Source: Cupriavidus lacunae (GTDB lineage Bacteria; Pseudomonadota; Gammaproteobacteria; Burkholderiales; Burkholderiaceae). From it: a stretch of 64,000 nucleotides of DNA. The notes below the pieces were generated by a model, which saw only the letters and a list, made by a program, of their open reading frames with translations, was not told the origin of the DNA and did no database searches. Numbering within the stretch: position 1 is the first letter of the stretch; each line of letters starts with the position of its first letter. The position numbers were made by a program, and so were the translations under genes. Below, one piece after another: positions 18,827 through 29,261 of this stretch. The stretch covers positions 62,001 through 126,000 of the forward strand of contig NZ_QKWJ01000015.1 in assembly GCF_003353055.1 (NCBI RefSeq), written 5' to 3'.

Positions 18827-18886
18827 ATGTTCCCCGCTGCATATTTACTTGTCGATCTTGGCTGCACCACAATGATTACCCCATTC

Positions 18887-18953
18887 TTATGTTCTTTTGC
18901 CGCATTCTCCATGAGATCCAACGGCAAAAGCAATTATGTCCGCTAGAACATAA
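18887..18953. promoter_or_regulatory. Nested inverted repeats (operator region) between the ModE-like regulator and tupA
   Basis: TTATGTTC (18887-18894) is complementary to GAACATAA (18946-18953), and CTTTTGCCG (18894-18902) to CGGCAAAAG (18922-18930). The right part alone, TTATGTCC-GCTA-GAACATAA (18934-18953), is a near-perfect palindrome. TATGTTC also recurs at the regulator's start codon. These are probable regulator sites. Confidence 0.55.
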
Positions 18954-18971
18954 CTAAAAGGAGCCCACCGC

Positions 18972-19805
18972 ATGTCGCCTCGCCTTGCCCAATGCCTGCG
19001 CCGCCCTGTGCGCCATCTCGTCGCGACTGCCTGCCTTGGCCTGCTGTCGGCGGCCCATGCCGGGGAACTGAAGCTGGCCACCACCACCAGCACCGAGAAC
19101 TCGGGCCTGCTGAAGTACCTGCTGCCGCGCTTCGAGCAGAAGTCGGGCGTCACCGTGAAGGTGATCGCCGTGGGCTCGGGCAAGGCCATGAAGATGGGCG
19201 AGATGGGCGATGTCGACGTGCTGCTGGTGCACGCCCGCAAGATGGAAGACGCTTTCGTTGCGGCCGGCTACGGCGTGAACCGGCGCGACGTGATGTACAA
19301 CGATTTCATCGTGGTCGGGCCGGCCAGCGACCCGGCTGGCGTCAAAGGCGGCAAGGACGTGCTGGCCGGGTTTCGCAAGCTGTCCGGCAGCGGCAGCAAG
19401 TTCATCTCGCGCGGCGACAACTCCGGCACCGACGTGATGGAGAAGGAATACTGGAAACAGCTCGGCATCGAGCCCAAGGGCCACCCGTGGTACGTCAACG
19501 CCGGCCTGGGCATGGGCGAGGTGCTGACCATGGCCGCGCAGATGCCGGCCTATACGCTTTCGGACCGCGCCACCTACGGCGCCTATCGCGCCAAGACCGG
19601 CCTGGCCATCGCCATCGAAGGCGACCCGAAGATGTTCAACCCGTACGGGATCATCGCGGTCAACCCGGCCAGGCACCCGGGCACCAACTACACCGATGCG
19701 ATGAAGCTGGTGGAGTGGATCACGTCCAGGGAAGGGCAGGACGCGATTGCAGGGTACAAGGTGGAGGGGGAGCAGTTGTTTTTCCCGGACTACAAGGCCA
19801 GGTAA
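18972..19805 (+). CDS. tupA: Tungstate ABC transporter substrate-binding protein
   Basis: The 277-aa protein has a cleavable signal peptide ending at about residue 30 (SAAHAGE). The TupA anion-binding motif ATTTSTENSGLL follows at once, then SRGDNSGTD and NPYGIIAVNP. This family binds tungstate, and some members molybdate, in the periplasm. TupB permease and TupC ATPase genes are not beside it; the next gene is on the other strand. AAAGGAG precedes the ATG. Confidence 0.85.
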   Translation: MSPRLAQCLRRPVRHLVATACLGLLSAAHAGELKLATTTSTENSGLLKYLLPRFEQKSGVTVKVIAVGSGKAMKMGEMGDVDVLLVHARKMEDAFVAAGYGVNRRDVMYNDFIVVGPASDPAGVKGGKDVLAGFRKLSGSGSKFISRGDNSGTDVMEKEYWKQLGIEPKGHPWYVNAGLGMGEVLTMAAQMPAYTLSDRATYGAYRAKTGLAIAIEGDPKMFNPYGIIAVNPARHPGTNYTDAMKLVEWITSREGQDAIAGYKVEGEQLFFPDYKAR

Positions 19806-19810
19806 ACGCC

Positions 19811-20332
19811 TTAGCCGGCGCCCGGCACCTCGCCGGGCGCGCTCAGAATCGACGCAATAAAGGCTGATTTGGCGGCCCGATAGGCGTCCATCTCCACGCC
19901 TTCATGCGAACGCTTGAGCGCGTTATAGCGCTCGACCAGTTCCGGATTTGCCCGCAGCCTGTCATGAAAGTGAACGAATACATCCAGCGGCGCCCCACGG
20001 ACGACCAGCTGGATGCCGACAGGTGGCCGCAGGTCATCGCGCTGAAACGCCGAAAACGTGTCGGTACGCACCGAGCCCACGTTGCGCTCGCACAGCACTG
20101 ACAGCGCCTGGTCCGCCGCGGCAAACGCTTCCCGACTGACCTGGACCGAAATATCGAGGTCGCCCTTCGTCAGGCAGCCCCGGACCGACGTGGCACCCAC
20201 ATGCTCAATGACGGCATCGGCCGGCAGAACTGCGGCAAGGCGATGCCGGAGCAACTGGTACAGGGCCTCCGCAGCCGCAGAGCCTGCTGCATCCGGATCC
20301 AGCCTCAAACGTTCAGTGCCCTCGCCTCCCAT
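19811..20332 (-). CDS. GrpB-family nucleotidyltransferase-fold protein
   Basis: The 173-aa protein has the GrpB pattern: VIEHVGATSVRGCLTKGDLDISV (in parts, about 43-65), RPPVGIQLVVRG and DVFVHFHDRLR, then YNALKR near the end. The fold is nucleotidyltransferase-like and the function is unknown. It converges on tupA, 6 bp away. Confidence 0.8.
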   Translation of the reverse strand: MGGEGTERLRLDPDAAGSAAAEALYQLLRHRLAAVLPADAVIEHVGATSVRGCLTKGDLDISVQVSREAFAAADQALSVLCERNVGSVRTDTFSAFQRDDLRPPVGIQLVVRGAPLDVFVHFHDRLRANPELVERYNALKRSHEGVEMDAYRAAKSAFIASILSAPGEVPGAG

Positions 20333-20335
20333 GGC

Positions 20336-21283
20336 TCACCCCGCCTCAGCCTCCAGCCTTGGCAGCTGCGGCAGGTCCGCCGCCACCTCGGCGATCATCC
20401 GCCGGATCCACATCACATCCGGCGCCGCGTGGCAGCGCTCGTGCCAGAGCTGGTAGAAGCGCATGCGCGGGAAGGACACCGGCGACGGCACCATGCGGAT
20501 CGGCAGGTACTGCGCATAGTGCGCGGCGAACTGGCGGCCGGTGGTAAAGACCATGTCGGTCTTCATCAGCACATACGGCACCAGCCCGAAATACGGCAGC
20601 GTGACCTGGATATTGCGCTTGTAGCCCTGCTCGGCCAGTGCCTGATCGATCATGCTGCGCTGCATCGAGGCATAGGGCGCGGGCGCCAGGTGCGGCATCT
20701 CCAGGTAGTGCTTGAGGGTCAGTCCCTTGCGCGCCAGCGGGTGCTGGGCGCCCAGCATGCACACCACCTCGTCGTCGAACAGCGGCGAGATATGCAGGTG
20801 CTCCGGCGGCGACAGCCAGTTGCCGACCACGATATCCAGCTGCCCCTGCTCCAGGTCGTCCAGGAAGTCCGACGACGATGTCATCGGATGCACGAACAGC
20901 TTGGCGCCCGGCGCCAGCCGGCGCACGCGCTCGACGATATTGGGCAGGAAGAAGGCGTCCAGGTAGTCCGGCGCGCCCAGGTGGAAGGTGCGCGTGGTGG
21001 TGGCCGGGTCGAACTGCTGCGGCGGGCGCGCGATGCGATCCATCGCGGCCAGGCTCTGCTCGGCCAGCGCCAGCAGTTCGCGGCCGCGCTCGGTCGGCAC
21101 CATGCCGCTTTTGCCCCGCACCAAAATGGCATCGCCGGTGATCTCCCGCAGGCGCTTCAGGGTATTGCTGATGGCGGGCTGGGACTGGCCCAGACGCACG
21201 GCCGTGCGGGTCACGCTCTGCTCGGTCAGCAGGGTGTGAAGCACCCGCAGCAAATATGTATCGAGATGGTCGCGTCCGTGCAT
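20336..21283 (-). CDS. LysR-family regulator next to xanthine dehydrogenase genes
   Basis: The 315-aa protein has a LysR winged helix at about 5-62 (LRVLHTLLTEQSVTRTAVRL, GQSQPAISNTLKRLRE) and a substrate-binding effector domain after it. I chose MHGRDHLDTYLLRVLH as the start because the HTH begins there. It diverges from xdhA across about 230 bp, so it is a likely regulator of the xdh genes; the effector is unknown. I could not identify a clear T-N11-A box. Confidence 0.85.
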   Translation of the reverse strand: MHGRDHLDTYLLRVLHTLLTEQSVTRTAVRLGQSQPAISNTLKRLREITGDAILVRGKSGMVPTERGRELLALAEQSLAAMDRIARPPQQFDPATTTRTFHLGAPDYLDAFFLPNIVERVRRLAPGAKLFVHPMTSSSDFLDDLEQGQLDIVVGNWLSPPEHLHISPLFDDEVVCMLGAQHPLARKGLTLKHYLEMPHLAPAPYASMQRSMIDQALAEQGYKRNIQVTLPYFGLVPYVLMKTDMVFTTGRQFAAHYAQYLPIRMVPSPVSFPRMRFYQLWHERCHAAPDVMWIRRMIAEVAADLPQLPRLEAEAG

Positions 21284-21514
21284 GGCGATGGCGGCCCTCC
21301 GGCGGGGGCCGGATGGGTGGCGTGGGGGATGGGAACGGCGCATAGTGTATGACAGGCACCCCACTTGCGGTCAAATCACCCCCTCCAGGGGGGCGCCGCC
21401 CGGTGCGGCGGCGCACCGACCGTGGCGCCCGCTGATGGGGCATATCACCTGGGCCGAATATTGCATGAAAGGCCAGGGTGCTATGTTTCCGCCATCACCA
21501 AGAGAGAGAAGACC

Positions 21515-23017
<1,503 letters not shown>

Positions 23018-23042
23018 GCCAGAGAAAAAGGAAAGCATCGGC

Positions 23043-25391
23043 ATGAACAAGCAAACCGAACCCTTCCTGCTCGACGCCACCGCCGAACAGGTTCCGCAGG
23101 TCGGCATCTCGCGTCCGCACGAATCCGCCCACCTTCACGTGGCCGGCACCGCCACTTACACGGATGACATCCCCGAGCTGGCCGGCACGCTGCACGCCGC
23201 GCTCGGCATGAGCACCCGCGCGCACGCCCGCATCAAGTCGATCTCGCTCGACAAGGTGCGTGCCGCGCCCGGCGTGGTCGGCGTGCTGACGGTGGACGAC
23301 ATCCCCGGCACCAACGACTGCGGCCCGATCATCCACGACGACCCGATCCTGGCGCGCGACGTGGTCCAGTTCATCGGCCAGCCGATCTTTATCGTGGTGG
23401 CGACCTCGCATGACGCCGCACGCCGCGCCGCACGCTTGGGCGCGATCGACTACGAAGACCTGCCCCCGGTGCTGTCGCCGCAAGCCGCGCACGAGGCCGG
23501 CAGCTATGTGCTGCCGCCGATGCACCTGACGCGCGGCGAGCCCGCCGCGCGCATCGCCGGCGCGAGCCACCAGGACAGCGGCAGGATCCACCTGGGCGGC
23601 CAGGAGCAGTTCTATCTGGAGGGCCAGATCTCTTACGCCGCCCCGCGCGAGAACGACGGCATGCATGTGTGGTGCTCGACCCAGCACCCGACCGAAATGC
23701 AGCACGCTGTGTGCCATATGCTGGGCTGGCATGCGCACCAGGTGCTGGTCGAATGCCGCCGCATGGGCGGCGGCTTCGGCGGCAAGGAATCGCAGTCGGC
23801 GCTGTTCGCCTGTTGCGCCGCGCTGGCCGCCTGGAAGCTGATGTGCCCGGTCAAGCTGCGCCCGGACCGCGACGACGACATGATGATTACCGGCAAGCGC
23901 CATGACTTCGTGTTCGACTACACCGTGGGCCATGACGACGAAGGCCATATCGAGGGCGTCAAGGTCGAGATGGTGTCGCGCGCCGGCTTCTCGGCCGACC
24001 TGTCGGGCCCGGTGATGACCCGCGCCATCTGCCACTTCGACAACGCCTACTGGCTGCCGAACGTGCAGATCGACGGCTACTGCGGCAAGACCAATACGCA
24101 GAGCAATACCGCCTTCCGCGGCTTCGGCGGCCCGCAAGGCGCGTTCGCGGTCGAATACATCCTGGACAACGTCGCCCGCGCGGTCGGCAAGGATTCGCTC
24201 GACGTGCGCCGCGCCAACTTCTACGGCAAGACCGAGAACAACGTCACGCCCTACGGCCAGACCGTGGAAGACAACGTCATCCACGAGCTGATCGACGAAC
24301 TGGTGGCAAGCAGCGAATACCGCGCCCGCCGCGAGGCCACGCGCGCGTTCAACGCCACCAGCCCGGTGCTGAAGAAAGGCATCGCCATCACCCCGGTGAA
24401 GTTCGGCATCTCGTTCAACGTGGCCCACTTCAACCAGGCCGGCGCGCTGGTGCACGTCTACAACGACGGCTCGGTGCTGGTGAACCACGGCGGCACCGAG
24501 ATGGGCCAGGGCCTGAACACCAAGGTGGCGATGGTGGTGGCGCACGAGCTGGGCATCCGCATGGAACGCGTGCGCGCGACCGCGACCGATACCAGCAAGG
24601 TGGCCAATACATCGGCCACCGCTGCCTCGACCGGCGCCGACCTGAACGGCAAGGCCGCGCAGGACGCCGCCCGCCAGATCCGCGAGCGCCTGGCCGTGTT
24701 TGCCGCGCGCAAGGGCGGCGTGGAGCCGTCCGAGGTGCGCTTCAACGATGACCTGGTCAGCGCGGGCGAGTTGCGGATGTCGTTCGGCGACCTGGCGCGC
24801 GAAGCCTACGTGGCGCGTGTGCAGCTGTGGTCCGACGGCTTCTACACCACGCCCAAGCTGCACTGGGACCAGAGCAAGCTGCAGGGCCGCCCGTTCTACT
24901 ACTTCGCCTACGGCGCCGCGTGCTCCGAGGTGCTGGTCGACACGCTCACCGGCGAATGGAAGCTGCTGCGCGCCGACGCGCTGCACGACTGCGGCCGCTC
25001 GCTGAACCCGGCGCTGGACATCGGCCAGGTCGAAGGCGCCTTTATCCAGGGCATGGGCTGGCTGACCACCGAGGAACTGTGGTGGAACAAGGACGGCAAG
25101 CTGATGACGCACGCCCCGTCCACGTACAAGATCCCGACGGTCAACGACTGCCCGGAGGAATTCAACGTGCGCCTGTTCCAGAACCGCAACGTCGAGGACA
25201 GCATCCACCGTTCCAAGGCCGTGGGCGAGCCGCCGCTGCTGCTGCCGTTCTCGGTGTTCTTCGCGATCCGCGATGCCGTGGCCGCCGTCGGCGACTACCG
25301 CATCAACCCGCCGCTAAAGGCCCCGGCCACCAGCGAGGCGATCCTGGACGCCGTCGACGCCGTGCGCGAAGCCGCGGCGCAGCCAGCCTGA
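23043..25391 (+). CDS. xdhB: Xanthine dehydrogenase large subunit (molybdopterin)
   Basis: It holds the Mo cofactor and oxidises hypoxanthine and xanthine. The 782-aa protein has the N-terminal fold (YTDDIPELAGTLHAALGMS), the Moco motif RRMGGGFGGKESQ, FRGFGGPQGAF with the substrate-binding Arg/Phe region, and the late SKAVGEPPLLL with the catalytic Glu. Length is usual for the family. AAGGAAAG precedes the ATG. It needs XdhC for sulfuration and Moco insertion. Confidence 0.95.
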   Translation: MNKQTEPFLLDATAEQVPQVGISRPHESAHLHVAGTATYTDDIPELAGTLHAALGMSTRAHARIKSISLDKVRAAPGVVGVLTVDDIPGTNDCGPIIHDDPILARDVVQFIGQPIFIVVATSHDAARRAARLGAIDYEDLPPVLSPQAAHEAGSYVLPPMHLTRGEPAARIAGASHQDSGRIHLGGQEQFYLEGQISYAAPRENDGMHVWCSTQHPTEMQHAVCHMLGWHAHQVLVECRRMGGGFGGKESQSALFACCAALAAWKLMCPVKLRPDRDDDMMITGKRHDFVFDYTVGHDDEGHIEGVKVEMVSRAGFSADLSGPVMTRAICHFDNAYWLPNVQIDGYCGKTNTQSNTAFRGFGGPQGAFAVEYILDNVARAVGKDSLDVRRANFYGKTENNVTPYGQTVEDNVIHELIDELVASSEYRARREATRAFNATSPVLKKGIAITPVKFGISFNVAHFNQAGALVHVYNDGSVLVNHGGTEMGQGLNTKVAMVVAHELGIRMERVRATATDTSKVANTSATAASTGADLNGKAAQDAARQIRERLAVFAARKGGVEPSEVRFNDDLVSAGELRMSFGDLAREAYVARVQLWSDGFYTTPKLHWDQSKLQGRPFYYFAYGAACSEVLVDTLTGEWKLLRADALHDCGRSLNPALDIGQVEGAFIQGMGWLTTEELWWNKDGKLMTHAPSTYKIPTVNDCPEEFNVRLFQNRNVEDSIHRSKAVGEPPLLLPFSVFFAIRDAVAAVGDYRINPPLKAPATSEAILDAVDAVREAAAQPA

Positions 25392-25572
25392 GCTGGCTGA
25401 ACGATCGCAGGACGCGCGCGCCTGCGGGCACCCCCGGACTTTCCCCCCTTGGCCGTGTTGACGGGCAAAGGGCCGGAGGAAGAAGCTGGTGCGCGCCACC
25501 CTTGCGATGAGGTAGTGCAGGCAGCACGACCGCATCAAGCAGCAACCAAGCAACACCGAGAAGGCCCCCGAC

Positions 25573-26562
25573 ATGCAGGACGCTCCGCTCAAACCCTTCC
25601 GCTTCGCCGACGCCGCCCGCATGGTGCGCGCCGGCGTGCCGGTGGCGATGGTCACCATTGTCGAGGTCAAGGGCTCGGCCCCGCGCGAAGCCGGCATCCG
25701 CATGCTGGTCAGCGCCGACGACCTGGTCGGCACCATCGGCGGCGGCCACCTGGAGTGGCGCGGCATGGATATCGCGCGCGCGATGCTGGCCTGCGGTGAA
25801 ACCCGCCGGATCGAGCGCATTCCGCTGGGTCCCGCGCTGGGCCAGTGCTGTGGCGGTGTCGTGCAACTCGCGTTCGAGGTACTCGGCGAAGCCGACCTGG
25901 CGTGGCTTGATGCGGTGGAACGCAAGTTCGCCGCCCACTGCTCGCTGCAGCGGCACGTCCCGGCCAGCGGTGCGGTCACATTTGGCAACAGCCACGCCGT
26001 CATCCCCGGCGTGACGCTGCACGCCGACGGCAGCTGGATCGACACACTGGTGCCCGACACCATGCACGTGGTGTTGTTTGGCGCGGGCCATGTCGGCCAT
26101 GCGCTGGTCAAGGTGCTGGCCACGCTGCCGTGCCGCGTGCACTGGGTCGACGAGCGCGACACGCTGTTCCCCGGCGGGCTACCCGACAACGTCGAGGCCG
26201 AGGCCAGCGACACCCCCGAGGCCGTGGTCGCGCAGGCGCCCGCGGGCAGCTACTTCCTGGTCATGACGCACAGCCATGCGCTGGACCAGACCCTGTGCGA
26301 AGAAATCCTCAAGCGCACCGATTTCGCCTACTTCGGGCTGATCGGTTCCAAGACCAAGCGCGCGCGCTTTGAACACCGCATGGCCGAGCACGGCATCGAC
26401 CCGGCCCGGTTTGCGGAAATGACATGCCCCATGGGGGTTCCCGGGATTACCGACAAGGCTCCGGCTATGATTGCGGTAGCCATCGTCGCCCAGCTGCTCC
26501 AGGTCCGCGAACAGCGCCTTGCCGCGCTGCGTCTGGGCCGCCCGGAGGCGGTGCATCCCTGA
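25573..26562 (+). CDS. xdhC: Xanthine dehydrogenase accessory protein XdhC
   Basis: It binds molybdenum cofactor and helps sulfurate and insert it into XdhB. The 329-aa protein has an N-terminal XdhC/CoxI domain (VEVKGSAPREAGIRMLV, GTIGGGHLEWR, LGQCCGG) and a C-terminal Rossmann domain (VVLFGAGHVGHALVKVLA at about 160, GLIGSKTKRARF at about 255). It lies 181 bp after xdhB and is probably in the same transcript. Confidence 0.92.
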   Translation: MQDAPLKPFRFADAARMVRAGVPVAMVTIVEVKGSAPREAGIRMLVSADDLVGTIGGGHLEWRGMDIARAMLACGETRRIERIPLGPALGQCCGGVVQLAFEVLGEADLAWLDAVERKFAAHCSLQRHVPASGAVTFGNSHAVIPGVTLHADGSWIDTLVPDTMHVVLFGAGHVGHALVKVLATLPCRVHWVDERDTLFPGGLPDNVEAEASDTPEAVVAQAPAGSYFLVMTHSHALDQTLCEEILKRTDFAYFGLIGSKTKRARFEHRMAEHGIDPARFAEMTCPMGVPGITDKAPAMIAVAIVAQLLQVREQRLAALRLGRPEAVHP

Positions 26563-26619
26563 ACCCGTGCCGCCGGCCCCGCCGGCAGGTACAGATAAGC
26601 CCAGAAACGAGGCCCCCCC

Positions 26620-27675
26620 ATGACCATCGATGCCGCGCTCGCGGAACAGATCCGCCGCACCCCCAAGGCCGAACTGCATGTGCATATCGAAGGCACGCTT
26701 GAGCCGGAACTGATCTTCCGGCTGGCGCAGCGCAACCAGGTGGCGTTGCCCTATCCGAGCGTCGAGGCGCTGCGCGCCGCCTACGCCTTCACCGACCTGC
26801 AGTCGTTCCTGGACATCTACTACGCCGGCGCCAGCGTGCTGCTGACCGAGGAAGATTTCTTCGACATGACCATGGCCTACGTCAAGCGCGCTGTCGCCGA
26901 CAACGTCCGCCATGCCGAGATTTTTTTCGATCCGCAGACCCATACCGCGCGCGGCGTGCCCATCGGCGTGGTGATCGACGGCATCGCCGACGCCCTGGCC
27001 CAGGCACGCACCGAATACGACTTCTCCAGCAGCCTGATCCTGTGCTTCCTGCGCCATCTGTCCGAAGAAGACGCCTTTGCCACGCTGGAAGCGGCGCTGC
27101 CCTACCGCGACCGTTTTGTCGGCGTGGGACTGGATTCGTCGGAAAAAGGCAACCCGCCCGAAAAATTCGCGCGCGTGTTCGCCAAGGCGCGCGAACTCGG
27201 CCTGCACCTGGTAGCCCACGCAGGCGAGGAAGGCCCGGCGCAGTACGTCACCGACGCGCTCGACATCCTCAAGGCGCAGCGCATCGACCACGGCGTGCGC
27301 GCCATCGACGATCCGGCGCTGGTGGAACGCCTGGCGCGCGAGCGCGTGGCGCTGACCGTGTGCCCGCTGTCCAACGTCAAGCTCAAGGTCTACCCCGACC
27401 TGCGCGACCACCCGCTCAAACGCATGCTCGATGCGGGCGTGATGATCACGCTGCATTCGGACGATCCGGCCTACTTCGGCGGCTATATGAACGCCAACTG
27501 GGAAGCCACCTTCGATGCACTGCCGCTGGATGCGGCCGACGCCCGCAAGCTTGCCCGCAACAGCTTTGAAGCGGCCTTCCTGCCTGCCATGCAGAAGGCC
27601 GAATTCCTGGCGGAAGTCGACCATTTCTGGTCGGCCCCGCCCAAGTCCCCGCCCGCAACAGCCCCAGCGGCCTGA
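26620..27675 (+). CDS. Adenosine/adenine deaminase family protein, probably adenine deaminase
   Basis: The 351-aa TIM-barrel amidohydrolase has zinc ligands in ELHVHIEGTLE (about 19-29), VAHAGEEGP with the catalytic Glu, DHGVRAIDD, and HSDDPAYFGGY. True adenosine deaminases usually carry a different last motif; SDDPAYFGGY is, to my knowledge, typical of the adenine-deaminase subgroup (AAH1 type). Adenine to hypoxanthine would feed XDH directly, which fits the neighbours. Substrate choice is inference. Confidence 0.82.
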   Translation: MTIDAALAEQIRRTPKAELHVHIEGTLEPELIFRLAQRNQVALPYPSVEALRAAYAFTDLQSFLDIYYAGASVLLTEEDFFDMTMAYVKRAVADNVRHAEIFFDPQTHTARGVPIGVVIDGIADALAQARTEYDFSSSLILCFLRHLSEEDAFATLEAALPYRDRFVGVGLDSSEKGNPPEKFARVFAKARELGLHLVAHAGEEGPAQYVTDALDILKAQRIDHGVRAIDDPALVERLARERVALTVCPLSNVKLKVYPDLRDHPLKRMLDAGVMITLHSDDPAYFGGYMNANWEATFDALPLDAADARKLARNSFEAAFLPAMQKAEFLAEVDHFWSAPPKSPPATAPAA

Positions 27676-27751
27676 GCGCGGCGCATGCCAATAGCCCGGC
27701 CCGCTGCCTGAACCCTTCGGTTCCGCGCGGGCCGGTCACAAGAGACAAACC

Positions 27752-29074
27752 ATGACGACCAACCCCAAGACTGACTCCCTCACCCGTGCCATTCGCGGCC
27801 GCGTGCTGCATTTCCTGCGCGATCCGCAATTCCATGAGGACGCGTATCAGTATTGGGACGACGGGGTGCTGATCGTCACCAACGGGCGCATCGCCGCGGC
27901 CGGCGACTACACGGAGCTGGCCGCGCGCATTCCGGCCGACGCCGAGATCGTCGACCACCGCGGCAAGCTGATCGTGCCCGGATTTATCGACACCCACGTG
28001 CACTACCCGCAGACCGACATGATCGCGTCGCCGTCGCCGGGCCTGCTGCACTGGCTCGACACCTACACCTTCCCCGAAGAGCGCCGCTTTGCCGACCCCG
28101 ACTACGCGCGCGGCGTGGCCGGCTTCTTCACCGAGGAACTGCTGCGCAACGGCACCACCAGCGCGGTGGTCTGGAGCACGGTGCACAAGGCCTCGGCCGA
28201 AGCCCTCTTCGCCGAGAGCGAGGCGCGCAACCTGCGCATGGTCACCGGCAAGGTGATGATGGACCGCAACTGCCCGGAATTCCTGCGCGATACCGCCGAG
28301 ACCGGCGCCCAGGACTCCGCCGACCTGCTCTCGCGCTGGCATAACAAGGGGCGCCTGGCCTACGCCATCACGCCGCGCTTCGCGCCGACCTCGACCGAGG
28401 CGCAGCTGGCCGCCTGCGGCGAGCTGGCGCGCGCCTACCCGGATGCCTTCATCCAGACCCACGTGGCCGAAAACCGCGACGAGGTCAAATGGGTGGCCGA
28501 GCTGTTCCCGGACGCGCGCAGCTACCTGGACGTGTACGACCGCTACGGCCTGCTGCGCCCGGGCGCGATGTACGGCCACGCCATCTACCTGGACCAGGAC
28601 GACCGCCGGCGCCTGGCCGACAGCGGCGCCGCGGTGGCGCACTGCCCCACTTCCAACCTGTTCCTGGGCAGCGGCTTCTATGACTTCCACCAGTCCGACG
28701 CCAACCGCCTGAACGTGACGCTGGCCACCGATGTCGGCGGCGGCACCTCGTTCTCGATGTTCCGCACCATGAACGCCGCGCACAAGGTGGCGCGCATGGG
28801 CGGCTACTACCTGACCGCGCTGCGCATGTTCTACCTGGCCACCCGCGCCGCGGCCGAGGCGCTGGGCTGGACCGAGCGCGTCGGCAGCTTTAGCGCTGGC
28901 TGCGAGGCCGACTTCATCGTGCTGGACCCCAAGGCCACGCCGCTGATCACCCGCCGCAGCAACCGCTCGGAAACGCTGGAAGAGGAACTGTTCGCCTTTG
29001 CCATGCTGGGCGACGACCGCCTGATCGACAGCGTCTATGTGATGGGCGAGGCTGCCCACGTGCCGGCCGCCTGA
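27752..29074 (+). CDS. guaD: Guanine deaminase
   Basis: It converts guanine to xanthine, the substrate of XDH. The 440-aa amidohydrolase has zinc motif PGFIDTHVHYPQTDM, then QTHVAENRDEV, YGHAIYL, CPTSNLFLGSGFY and TLATDVGGGTSFSM with the catalytic Asp. Length matches the family. It lies 77 bp after the deaminase gene and ends the xdhABC-led gene string, followed by a terminator. Confidence 0.93.
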   Translation: MTTNPKTDSLTRAIRGRVLHFLRDPQFHEDAYQYWDDGVLIVTNGRIAAAGDYTELAARIPADAEIVDHRGKLIVPGFIDTHVHYPQTDMIASPSPGLLHWLDTYTFPEERRFADPDYARGVAGFFTEELLRNGTTSAVVWSTVHKASAEALFAESEARNLRMVTGKVMMDRNCPEFLRDTAETGAQDSADLLSRWHNKGRLAYAITPRFAPTSTEAQLAACGELARAYPDAFIQTHVAENRDEVKWVAELFPDARSYLDVYDRYGLLRPGAMYGHAIYLDQDDRRRLADSGAAVAHCPTSNLFLGSGFYDFHQSDANRLNVTLATDVGGGTSFSMFRTMNAAHKVARMGGYYLTALRMFYLATRAAAEALGWTERVGSFSAGCEADFIVLDPKATPLITRRSNRSETLEEELFAFAMLGDDRLIDSVYVMGEAAHVPAA

Positions 29075-29097
29075 TTCGTCACACGCCGCTTGCAGCC

Positions 29098-29126
29098 GCC
29101 CGCCGCCACGCGGCGGGCGCGCTTTT
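29098..29126 (+). terminator. Intrinsic terminator after guaD
   Basis: GCCCGCCG (29098-29105) pairs with CGGCGGGC (29111-29118) over a 5-base loop, followed by GCGCTTTT. Confidence 0.6.
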
Positions 29127-29261
29127 ACCGCTTCCCCCATCCCCCCGGCTTGACGACCGTCAAGACTGTCTCCGACAAAGCCTTCTAACCTTGCGATTCC
29201 GCCGCGGCCGCTCTGTTTTGCCGCGCACCGATACCCATCGACCGCAATCAGAAGGTTCTGC

